A DNA stretch of 64,000 nucleotides from Mucor racemosus (taxonomy: Eukaryota > Mucoromycota > Mucoromycetes > Mucorales > Mucoraceae): the NCBI GenBank assembly GCA_027405735.1, contig JAPEHQ010000016.1:682001-746000 (forward strand), read 5' to 3'. The position numbers and the translations under genes are program-made. Positions 44,926-55,811 of this stretch are shown piece after piece; the first letter of the stretch is position 1; every line of letters begins with the position of its first letter. A model generated the notes under the pieces. That model searched no databases. It worked only from the letters and a program-made list of their open reading frames with translations, and was not told the DNA's origin.

Positions 44926-46287
44926 GTTAATGTAAGAAAATAAAAAGAAAGAATCCTTGAATAAATCAACTTTCCACGATTCACACCGTTGTTATTTATC
45001 TTTATTTGTTTATATGCAAATATTATCTATTAATGACTACTAGCTAGCGGCACTTTCATATGTTAAACAAATAGCCAAATAAAGTCGCACCATATGTGAT
45101 TTGGTTTCCCACTGGCTCAAGTGGTTGGCAAATGGTAAAATCAACCAGTATAATAAACCGACTTATAGGATGACATCTTATATATTTTTCCATTGAAATG
45201 AGCCGATTATAGTGTACATAATCTAAGTTCCAGTCTTTAATATGAAAAGTAATAGTACATTATAGTCAATGTCACACCAAAAATATCTCTTTCTCCTTAT
45301 AAGCATATATATATATATATATATATATTTGGCTTTTATATTATAATGAACTATCATTATGAAGGATTCAAGCTCTAAGGATATGCTGAAAATGCACTTT
45401 TAGTTTATAGTTATGACATTGATCATCCGGATACACAAGACATTACTATGGGTAAAGTTTAGGCAAATGTTGGAACATCGTATAATTTTGATTACACCGG
45501 TGAAATAAATCTATATGACGCATTATCTCATCATGAAGCAAGCTAATGCCAACGAAGAAATTCATCCAGAAACAATTTTGCTTCTTCAATTTCTGAAACA
45601 AATGACGATTATTAGACTTGGATTGTTTGCGGATGACTATTGGTGTAATGTTTGCGTTCACAGCATGTGAATGTAATTTGTATATATTTATAATGCTATT
45701 CTGAATCAATCACAAAAAAAAAATATTCTCATCATGTGTTGTCGTTTATTCATGTGATTTACCCCGTAAAAAAAAACGCCCTTCTTCTGTTTTGCTTATA
45801 CATGAATTTATTTATATTATGTGTAATATTTTCACGTGTGATGCAGATTAATAATTTATGCAAAATATCAGTTATCAAAAAACATCCATGCGATTCAGGA
45901 GTTTTCGTATGATGCTTAAAATTGGTTGATCGACGCAATAAACAGGAGAAGGTTTTTTTTTTTTTTTTTTGATAGATTATTAAAGTGAATGCGTTTTAGA
46001 TTAAATTTTATCTCCTCAAAACTCATGGGATATCTTGGGAACAATGAAAACAAAAATAAATTGATCGTGTGTGCCTGAATTTACCATAGAAATCATGCAT
46101 TTGATCTTGCTCCCATTTGCGGGATCAGAAATATTTTGCTTATTTGTCTCCATGGCAACCATCCAGGAACCAAAAAAAAAAAAAGGGTCCATATTTAGTA
46201 AATGGTAAATCGAATTAAATTTTTATTAAGGGAAAAAAAAGTATACAATAATTACATACAAAATTATATTTACAAGAATAATGATAG
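44926..46287. other. Intergenic spacer
   Basis: No gene. Contains an (AT)n run at about 45304-45330, an A10 run near 45714, and a T run at 45954-45970. An 87-codon minus-strand frame (45446-45709) has no support. Confidence 0.5.
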
Positions 46288-47610
46288 TTAGATGATATGT
46301 TGTCGTTGTTGTTGATTAGTTAAGATATGGCAATGAATTAAATGGTGTCCTTTTTGCTCGCAAAGGGCACATATGGACATGATATTATCGTCGAATAAAT
46401 CTTCTTCTTCGTCTTCTTCGTCTTCTTCTTCTTCGTCTTCTTCGGGTATAGGAGTATCTAATTTATCTCGAAAAGACCACCGATTGCTAATATCGCTGCC
46501 AGCAAAGATATTTGTACTCTTCATTTGAAACTTTATGCCTTTCAATTCTGTTGTCAATAAACTGTTATTTTGTCTTTCTCTTTTCAGTGAATTGACTAGA
46601 TCAATTTCCTTATTCATTTTATCTTGTAACACCACTTCTAAAGTGTCTATATCTTGTAATAGCAATCCAACTTGTTGGTGGTGTGATTTTATCATGGCGT
46701 CTTGTTCATCTTGCATCTTTTTACGTTCCAAATCCCAGATTTGTCTCGATTTTAATTTGCTCTTTTCAAGGCCTGATAATGTCGATTCATACGATTCAAT
46801 AGCTTCTAATCCAGCTTTTCGTAAATCGTTCTGTTCCATTGAAAGGTCATACACTTTTTTCTTTTCATCGTCCAACGTTGCTGTCATTTGTTGTATTTTT
46901 TGGCGATGAATATCTTCTAAAATTTCTATACTATCCATGCTAGCTTTTTTGACTTGTGAAATTGTGTGTTCTAATTGCTCGATATGTTCATTTTTCTTTT
47001 TTTCCATTAATGATGCTGCTTGCTTTAATTCAATATTTTCTTTTTCTAGTGCTTTTATTCTGGATATCAAATCATTACTGCTACTGTTATTGTTAATGAT
47101 GGTTTTAGTAGGTAAAGGAGGTGGTGCATCAATAGTAAAAGAAGGGGGATTTTTTGATTTATGGTGATATAAATTAGGCTGATGATGTGGTGTAGAAGGT
47201 CTATTCAGTAGGTGCAAGTGTTGCTGTTGTTTTATAACTTTAATCGCTAAAATGAATAAACCTGTCTTGGGAGGACAAACAAAGTAACGTTTACTATTCA
47301 GATATTAATTAATTATGTGTGCACAGAAAAAAAAAAGCAAATAAAAACGTGCTATTCTACTTTACCCATCTACAGACCCATCATTTTTGCCTAAACCGAC
47401 AGAATCTAACTCAATCCCAGCCCAGGTACCCGCTTTGAACTTTGTTGTGCCAATAAATCGTACTATGCCATGGAGAGAATTAACTTGGACTCTGTCGCCA
47501 ATATGAAGCTGATCTTGTATTGATTGTGGTTGATTATGCTCTATAATATGTGTTGGCGTTGAACGTGTTGCTAATGGTCGACTTGAATCCGACCATGTCT
47601 TGTTTGACAT
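46288..47610 (-). CDS. CAP-Gly, coiled-coil, zinc-knuckle protein (CLIP-170/tip1-like)
   Basis: Two exons, complement 47610-47366 and 47293-46288 (72-bp intron, GTAAAG...ATAG), 416 aa. The CAP-Gly domain (about 35-100) is split by the intron: FKAGTWAGIELD, GLGKNDGSVDG with the GKNDG tubulin/EB1-binding loop, then YFVCPPKTGLFI. A coiled coil covers about 140-340 (EKENIELKQAASLMEKKKNE). An acidic run follows, and a C-terminal zinc knuckle, CALCEQKGHHLIHC (C-x2-C-x4-H-x4-C). The order matches microtubule plus-end proteins of the CLIP-170/tip1/Bik1 family, and the protein is about the size of the yeast members. Confidence 0.88.
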
Positions 47611-50153
47611 GTTTATTATATAATGCTAAATGAAAGGAAAGGGAAACAAAGAAAGAAAGTGAAAAAATGAAGAAAAGAAAAAGGGTGAATAAAATATAGT
47701 TTGAAAATAAGAATTAATTGATTTGCTTCTGAACCAAAAAACTATTTTTCATTATGTTAAAAAAAGAAAAAAGTGAGTATAAGGAGAAGAAGCGAAATAA
47801 TGATTTATTTGGGGGAACTTGTGTTATTCTTTATTTGTTAAAATACCTATGGAAATTCAACCTTATTTAGGCAGAAAGAGCCCAGCCAATTTTATATGAG
47901 CTGTTGAATTGATTTCTGCAGAATATCTTTTGCTGTGTGGCAATTTTTGCCTTAGTAGTGTACATATAGATCCATTTTTTTTTTTATATAGAATAAGCAT
48001 TTGGTTCATTGGAAAAAGCACATGCAGTGAATTTTAATTTTAATGCGGCATTTCTATATTGAAACTAACAATTGATCTTATAAAATAAGCGGTAATGTGG
48101 TTGGCGATCCTTATATAGCCGTTTTTTATAGAAGAAAGAATATGGAAGCTCACTGAAAATAGACTAGCAACCAGTACAATCAATGTTACACTGCAAAAGC
48201 TCTTTCTGTTTCACGTTTATTAAGGTTTGGTCGCATTTAATGATTTAAATTATACAATGATACATTTTAAATGGTTCATTCTATTAAACATTTATATATA
48301 TATAAAGAGTTGTTTTTCTTAAAATAATAGATGTGTTTGAGTTTAATCTTGAATAATTTATTTAAACCTTATTTATTGTTGTTATTGGCATATTTGCAGT
48401 GGTTTCATTCATTTCGATAATTGCTTGTAAATTACTGTCAACAAATATAAACAGTAGAATAACTTGCACTAGCTTTATTTACTCAAATACTAATAAACTA
48501 TCGAATATCATTTCCATTACTTCTTATACATATATAGGGAAGGGTAAATGGCCGTCAAAATTTTGGGAGAATAACTTTGTTAATGCAGTGGATGTTAAAA
48601 GCATGGAAAGAGTTTAGCAATAAATGACAAAAACAAAATATCCAAAAAAATTATTTAATTAAACTTGTTTAACCTTTAATACAAATCTGCATTTCGTAGA
48701 TAATGCAGCTTATACTTGTTGACATATACCAATTACATCCAAGTTAGAGTATCTTGAGGAAGGAAATACAACAATGACTCAACCTCCAATTAAATAAGCG
48801 CTTAAATACAAGTTACCAAAACTAGTAATTATAGAAATACTCGGGTTTATTTTTTGCCAACCTTTAAAGGGTTTTTCATCAAGAGTGGATATATAATTTA
48901 CATGGTTTTCAGAGCAAAAATCCAGAACATAGCATGCTGGTGTATAGCTAGTATTTTTTATTTTTTTAAAAAAAAAGCTGGGAGTTTGTTGTAAACTGCA
49001 TTTTTAATTGAGTATTGAATAAATCTTGGATACCGTTTCAAAGACGAGTCCTTTGGACGTACTGTTTATCAATAGACTTACTAAATAAAAGATACATTAG
49101 TTTCCGTTAGATGTTTCAATTTGTTTATAAACAATGCAATATTACATAAATTGTTTATACAATCCAAAATAACTCTACAAACCTACAAAAAAAAAAAGAA
49201 TAAAAACAGCCCGGGATAAATAAAAAAAAAAGAATTTTCATCTGCTCCTTCTCCTCCATTTCATAAGCATATTTCAGCTTGATTATAAAAAAGTAGCAAC
49301 TAGATGTGGAAAAAATTGAATGCTTCAGTAGATTCATTGGCTGCTATATAGCTTCGATCGATACAACAATAAAAATTGAATTCATTTCTCTGCATAAATT
49401 AGATTTTCATAGCGTCTACATTTTTCATTCTGCTGACCATATACATCAAGCAAGTTATTGTTTCAAGAAACATAATTAATTGTGATATCTGAGATCTGTT
49501 GATATATCTAAATTATTGCCCTGTATTTTTGTATGGATGTAGATTTGAAAATCAATAGTATGACAATGAATTTTTGATTTTTGACATTTCTTGAATTTCC
49601 GAAATATTCAATTTCATATTAAATGTTGTATTTGTTTTATGTATTTTCGGGAGTTCATTGTTGAGATTTTCAATGCAAATAGTTCAAATTTAGCTAGATA
49701 CAAGATGCAATCTTTGTTGATAGCATGGCCAAGATTATACATATTTCTTTGCAGCATGCATGGAAGTATTACCGCTGCTGTCGCTTCCCGACAAAAACAC
49801 ATTTAGAAAGCAATGTATTTGACAGAATACCATTAGACCATTTAATGAAAATGATGAGTTCAACAAAACCTGACTGAATGAAAATTTCGATTATCCGCAT
49901 TGCTGGTTTGTTTCAATGGGGCCAATGCACACTATTAATGTGCTATATTTCGCCTTACATGGCCCCTACGCCATAATAAGGCCGACAAAAGACATGGCCA
50001 GTTACAATTCACCAAGAAAATTTTTATTTAAAAGGGAGATATGACTCCTTTGGAACATGCTTTTCTCTTTTTTTTTTCTCTTATTTTTTCCGTATCTCTT
50101 AATTAAACCATTCAATATTACTTTGGATATATTAAATTATATATTATTCCGCC
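47611..50153. other. Long intergenic stretch
   Basis: No gene recognised in 2.5 kb between divergently oriented genes. Short frames (48399-48617, 49155-49337, 49591-49806) lack any family or splice support. AT-rich with A and T runs. Confidence 0.5.
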
Positions 50154-51074
50154 ATGTCAAGTCGAACTTCTACTACCAGCGTTACAATCATCAAGCAAAA
50201 GAATGGTGCCATGCCATCTGTTTTAGTAAAGTCAAGTATTAGCACAAGTAAACAGCCCACTTTATCAAAGAATAATACAAATGTAAAGGTTTTAAGAAAC
50301 AACAAAAAATCGCACCCAAATAAACAACAACAACAACAACAACAGCAGCAGAAACAACAACAAAAGTCTAATAAAATAGCATCAAGTAATAATAACAACA
50401 ATGCTACTAAAAAAACTTGTGTTTCTGCACCAACTACACCACAACAAAGAAGAACCGTTTTACCAGTGAAAGCTAGAAGAGTAGAACGTAGAAAAGAGAT
50501 TGTATCCATGACAGAAGCTATTAAAATTGATTTAGATACTCCTTCATCCACAGAATCTGATGATTCTTCTTCTTCCTCTGGCAAGAAAACTGCTCAAAAG
50601 AGAAACAATACTAACAAACAGCAGCACAAAAAGGTCATTCCCACTACTATTAACGCCACTACTTCTACTAACATCATCTCTGTGGAATCCACTAAAAAGA
50701 GGTAAAAGAGAAAAAAAAAATATTCCCTTTGTAAGTGTGAGTAACTCAAATGTTCCTATATTTTTTTTTTTAAAAAAAAAAGAGAACAGCAGAGAAATCG
50801 TCGTAGATCAAGTAGTGCGATTGATATTAGAAAGAGCCATGTTTATGCTGGACCCACTTTTAATAATGCACCTGCACCAAGTGCTTTGCCTATTCCAGCT
50901 TTTTCACCTACACTCTTATCAGTCAATTTAATTAACACTACTGATGAGAAGGACGATCTTCAAAGACATTCTAAAGATATAATGAATCTTTTATCTCCAA
51001 AACCTCTCCATCGCGAATTTGATAGTGATTTATCTGAAATTCAAAGGGGTTTGAGATCAATGTTAAAGATCTAA
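50154..51074 (+). CDS. PNRC/EDC1-like short-motif protein (mRNA decapping enhancer type)
   Basis: Two exons, 50154-50701 and 50783-51074 (81-bp intron, GTAAAA...AAAG), 279 aa. Mostly disordered: Ser/Thr-rich, poly-Q (about 59-71), poly-N, basic RRVERRKE, Ser-rich patch. The feature that stands out is YAGPTFNNAPAPSALPIPAF at about 204-223, a proline-rich block like that of fungal Edc1-type and animal PNRC proteins, which bind Dcp1 and Dcp2 and stimulate decapping. A conserved-looking helix follows (DDLQRHSKDIMNLLSP). Family call rests on this one block, so it is tentative; the gene itself is well supported by the splice join. Confidence 0.6.
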
Positions 51075-51179
51075 TTCAAGGTGATTTTTTTTTGTTTCCA
51101 TGCTAAATCTTTACAACAACAATATACCCTTTTCTTTGTATATTCTTTTTTCTTCGTTGTTGTTGTAAAGAATGGATTC

Positions 51180-51210
<31 letters not shown>

Positions 51211-51503
51211 TCTTTTCCCCCATTTTCATTGCTTATATACACAAACACAAACACAAACACAAACACCTTATTCTTACACCTCATTTTGTTGCAATTCTAA
51301 TTAACGTTTTGTATCATATCCCTTCTCTCACTTAAACACACACTTCAATTGTTATTGTACCTTGTTTTGATCTGCTTTTATTTTGTTTACTATTTGATTT
51401 GGTCATTTTGATCAAGAAAATCTCATCCGCTTATATGTTTAAGGATGTCTTATTTCGTTTTATTTTCTGTATTATATTCACATTAATTTTTCTATATAAT
51501 TAC

Positions 51504-51577
<74 letters not shown>

Positions 51578-52099
51578 AATCATGACAAAGCAAATTATGT
51601 AACATCAAAACAAAACAAAGTTACAGCAACAATTTCCCAACAACAAAATGACAACTCTTTTTCTTTCCCTTATTTCCCCCCTTCCCCTCCTCTCCCCCCA
51701 CCCCCTCCTGCCCCTTCTCCCCTTTTATTTCAACTCTCTTATTAACAACAATTACACTCATCAAATCTTATCACACACATTTTATCCCCTCTCCCCCAAA
51801 TAAATAAATAAAAATCCAAAAAAAATCCAACTAAATTAATGCATTTTTTAATAATTTAAATGGCCCGGACATGATGACAGTTTAGTAAATGTCCCGGATA
51901 GAGCACTCAAGAAATGTAGTTTTTCCGGTTCGAACAAAATCTTGATTTGAGAAAGAATGCGCACTCCCACATTGGGGGTGTAGAATAATACCGCCTAAGC
52001 AGATGTGTGGATTTTAGTGCGTGGAGAGAGAGAGAGGAGTAAAGTTTATGAGCAAAGAAAGAATCTGTAGTTGTATAGATCCCCCTCTTTCAATTCATC
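51075..52099. other. Intergenic: low-complexity flank between EDC1-like gene and RPS3
   Basis: Contains long T runs (51179-51215), (ACAAAC)n near 51240-51265, a (CT)n microsatellite of about 36 units (51507-51578), and C-rich DNA at 51665-51725. The RPS3 promoter must lie in the last few hundred bp (a purine-rich GAGAGAGAGAG at about 52024-52034 is seen) but no box was assigned. Confidence 0.6.
51507..51578. repeat. (CT)n microsatellite
   Basis: About 36 CT units, interrupted once by TT near its end. It lies in the 3' flank of the EDC1-like gene. Confidence 0.95.
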
Positions 52100-53219
52100 A
52101 TGGCAGCTGCTCAAATCTCAAAGAAGAGAAAGGTTTGTAAAAACCATTATACTATTGATGGATGGATGGATGAATTTTAGAATCAAATTTTGACAGCAAA
52201 AAAAAAAAACATCAAAAAATCAGATTTTCGATATAAAAATCAAACACTACGCTTCAAAATGATATATTTATTCATCTAGACATTCATCAATATTGATGAA
52301 AATCATGGTTACTAAATATCTTTTATTCTTTTGCTTCATTTCCTCCTTCCTTTTGCTTTGTATTCATTCAGTTCGTAAGTTTGATATTTTCATTACATTA
52401 TTTCCAAATCAAGTAAATTAACTCCATGTCTTGATATTGTATAGGTCGCTGACGGTGTCTTCTACGCTGAACTCAACGAATTCTTCACTCGTGAACTCGC
52501 TGAAGATGGTTATGCTGGTGTTGAGGTCCGTGTCACTCCTGCTCGTACCGAGTAAGTTTTCTTTTATTGATGTAGATGTAGCTGTAGATGTAGAAATTTG
52601 GACTAAAATGTAAATCAATAGAATTATCATCCGTGCCACTCACACTCAAAACGTTCTTGGTGAGAAGGGTCGTCGTATTCGCGAATTGACCACTCTTGTC
52701 CAAAAGCGTTTCAAGTTCCCCGAGAACGCTGTTGAACTTTATGCCGAACGTGTCCAAAACCGTGGTCTCTGTGCCATTGCTCAATGTGAGTCTGTCAAGT
52801 TCAAGCTCCTTAACGGTTTGGCTGTTCGTCGTGCTTGTTATGGTGTTGTTCGTTTCGTCATGGAATCTGGTGCCAAGGGTTGTGAAGTCGTTGTCTCTGG
52901 TAAGGTCCGTGCCGCTCGTGCCAAGGCCATGAAGTTTGCTGATGGTTTCATGATTCACTCTGGTAACCCTGCTCGTGAATTCATTACCACTGCTGTTCGT
53001 CACGTTGATTTGCGTCAAGGTGTCTTAGGTATCAAGGTCAAGATTATGTTGGATAACGATCCTACTGGTCGTAACGGTCCCAAGCAATGTCTTCCCGATA
53101 TTGTTACCATCCTTGAACCCAAGGAGGAATCTGCTATCACTGAGCCCACTGCTCAAGATTTCAGACCTGCTCCTGCTGCTGCTGCCCCTGCTGCTGAAGC
53201 TGCTGTCGAAACCAACTAA
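52100..53219 (+). CDS. RPS3: Small ribosomal subunit protein uS3
   Basis: Four exons: 52100-52132, 52372-52374 (3 nt), 52445-52551 and 52622-53219, 246 aa. uS3 sits at the mRNA entry of the 40S subunit. The N-terminus is [18 protein letters not shown]; the KH domain has [13 protein letters not shown] with its GxxG loop; [20 protein letters not shown] and [11 protein letters not shown] are near-universal. The tail is Ala/Pro-rich. Codon use is strongly biased (GGT, GTC, AAG, CGT), as in highly expressed genes and unlike its neighbours. The single Phe12 comes from the 3-nt exon. Intron 1 is long (239 bp) for this genome. Confidence 0.97.
52372..52374 (+). other. 3-nt microexon (TTC, Phe12) of RPS3
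   Basis: TTC is flanked by an acceptor (TATTCATTCAG) and a consensus donor (GTAAGT). The flanking exons end ...AAG and start GTC GCT GAC, both in phase 0. Including it restores KRKFVADGVF, which is conserved in eukaryotic uS3; skipping it deletes one residue without shifting frame. Confidence 0.8.
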
Positions 53220-53694
53220 ATTTTATTTTAAAAAGCTATTAATAAATCTCTCAAAAGAATGTATTTTTTGGTTAAACTTTACTTTTTTTTGCATTGACTG
53301 AATTCATTATTTTAATTTGGGGAAATCAAGTGATTTTGATACAGACTTCAGGTACACGAAGTCCTGATATTTGGGAGCTACTAAGAAGACTATGTAAGCA
53401 GATCAGAAGTTTTGTGCCTTAAATAACACTCAAGCAGTGGCAAATGCATTCATTTTTGCGGAAATCCAGGAATGATTTTCAGGGTTTATGTGGGCAAGTT
53501 ACAGGTGTCATCGCAGCATCTATTTAGAGGAAACATGCCAAACGAAAAATGTAAGTGTACCAGAGATATTGTGCCCTGCTGTGATTAATTTTACTCCTCT
53601 AAACAATTACACTACATATTCTTTAATTGCTTCTTTCTAACTATTTAATCAAATAAAATATAATATTCACTTTATAAAATTACTTCTTGTTGTG
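53220..53694. other. RPS3 3' flank
   Basis: The 3' UTR begins with AATAAA at 53241; the rest is AT-rich spacer with no gene. Confidence 0.5.
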
Positions 53695-55180
53695 TTTCGT
53701 TACACTCCATAAACTAAAATGGATTTTGATTTTTCAATTTTTAAAATCGGAGCGTTGCGCCCTCCTCTCTTCTATAACTAACGTCATATCAAACAATGTT
53801 CAGTATATATTTTTGGACAATACTAAATAGATATAAATTGCCCACATTATGATATTAGTTCTTAATATTATTTTATGTCTCACGAAAGACTCAAATCAGG
53901 TAAAATGCGCTGCTTTTTCCTTGAAAACTGGGTCTCACTCTTCATCCCTGCTCTACTTTTTTTCTTCACAAAATAACATTAAGATAAAATTATATGCCAA
54001 TGTACCTGAGATGTCCATCTTTAATTCAAAAACAAGTGTCCGGAAATATCCTATTTTTTACAATTGGTATTAATTTTTCAGTGCTAATGTTTCGGATTAT
54101 TTACGTGTATTTCACTGCTAAAGAATTGAAAACTTTGAGGCTTCATATCTTTAGAAATAATTAAGCTATACTAACACTTTTTAATAATAAAACTTACTTG
54201 TTTTAAAGTGCTCTATAACATGTTCAAGTATAAAAAAATTCTGAAAACTTTTATTTTTTTTCATTTTTTTTGGCATTTCTATAGTAGGTTTCAAACGATT
54301 GATTAAATTGAGCAACATTTTTTTTGCATTCATATCATTAAGCTCGTTAAGCTCTCTCGGATCCAATTTAGTTTTCTTTAAAATATTGATTTTTCGTGGA
54401 GATATCCTCAAAAATGTGTACAAAAAGATACCTCCATTTCTAGCTTCCATTTTCCCCTTATATACCCTCATCCTAAACTCTGAATTTGAAAAAAGTTTAG
54501 ACAAAAATCTCGTTTTCTCAACGAAAAATGTAGCTAAAAGGTTCCGCAATAGCTCGATTGATAGATAATATTTTTGCACATCATACCAATTACTTATATT
54601 TTAAATATATTTATCAAAAATAATGTGTATCTTCAAAAAACCTCCAAAATTTCAATTGCATTTTACGCAAAATTTAATGCAAAATATTTTTTTGAATTTT
54701 ATTTAGATAAATGCAAAATCCAAAACTGTACAAAAACTATTTAATATACTAGGTCGACTTACTTTGCAGTTCATGAGCAATTAAACGATTTTGTTTTTTT
54801 CATCATTTTTCGTCCATTTTTTAAAATAAATTTTGGAACCCAGTTATCATAAGCTGTAAGATGTGATATCGACTATTATTTTGATTATCTCAATGAAAAC
54901 CCAATATTTTTCTCTGAAACAAAAAATGCAGAGTAGCAATCAATTAGATCTACCTTGTGAATACAGAAATTAAGGCTTGGATAATGAGTTTTAAGTTTTA
55001 CAAAATAATAAACTAATACTTACAACTTTAGAAAACAAAAACAAATTCTATTCTTGTGAATATTGATCCAATTAATCTTCAATTATACATTATGGTGGAT
55101 TTAAATATATCGTTCATAAAAATTTATATTTCTACTTTTACAAGTCATTGTAGATTGAGAAAACCGTCAGCAAAACATGA
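53695..55180 (+). repeat. Dispersed repeat R, copy R4
   Basis: Starts with a single GTTACACTCCATA unit (53699-53711) followed by ACTAAAATGG. It then has the opening block (CTGAGATGTC at 54005), one roughly 290-bp module (54140-54420) and the distal part with CAATTGCATTTTACGCAAAA (54653). Closely matches R5. Confidence 0.75.
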
Positions 55181-55244
55181 TGTTTCTGTCGAATAAAACT
55201 ATCTGTTGTGTCCTATATTTTCATGTTTGATCTATAATACTAAA

Positions 55245-55585
55245 AAAGAATACAATTAAAGGAGGATAAGTAATGAATCAGTTCTTCAATTGTATAATAA
55301 AAACAAGATATCGTTTGTTTAGATATAAAAGTATGGCCTTTTATATTGATTTGACATTGAGATCCTGAGATGTAATTTAAGGCACTATTGAACCATTATT
55401 AGATCTGTTTAATAGTAATATATGGATTGAAATGGATCAATCATAATTTAACCGTTCTTGCAGAGCTTATGAGTTGCCTTATTTCAATGTTGCGCTAAAT
55501 ATGCTTGGATGTTGATTTGATATCTATTTGATTTAACCAACCACTGGGATGGAATAATATGGTGTCGTAATTGAGGTCCAAACGT
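55245..55585 (-). repeat. LTR-like fragment (inverted copy of 8865-9225)
   Basis: See 8865-9225. Here the TATA and poly(A) order is on the minus strand (GGCCTTTTATATTGA at about 55337 and CGTTTGTTTAG at 55312). Confidence 0.5.
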
Positions 55586-55706
55586 TCCACTACTGCCGAA
55601 CTATGCTTCCCATGGGCATGATGACCTGCACATTTGGGCAGAATAAAAAATTTTGTGCAGATCAGGCAGCCCAGATGAACAGAGCTCTATGAACAAAAAA
55701 TCTCTT

Positions 55707-55811
55707 AATTCTCTTAATTGTGCCACATTAAGGAAAATAAGAAAATTTACACTGCCTATTTTTTTTAAAATTTTGTCTTATTTTCCTTAATGTGGCATAA
55801 TTAAGAGAATT
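55707..55811. repeat. Near-perfect hairpin, about 42-bp arms
   Basis: Left arm 55707-55748 and right arm 55768-55811 are reverse complements with only a couple of changes (core CCACATTAAGGAAAATAAGA), separated by about 19 bp. No transposase nearby. Could be a MITE-type foldback or a structured RNA locus. Confidence 0.8.

Noticed and set aside
45446..45709. 87-codon minus-strand frame between ACAD and CLIP genes
   Set aside because: No family feature and typical of chance frames in AT-rich DNA.
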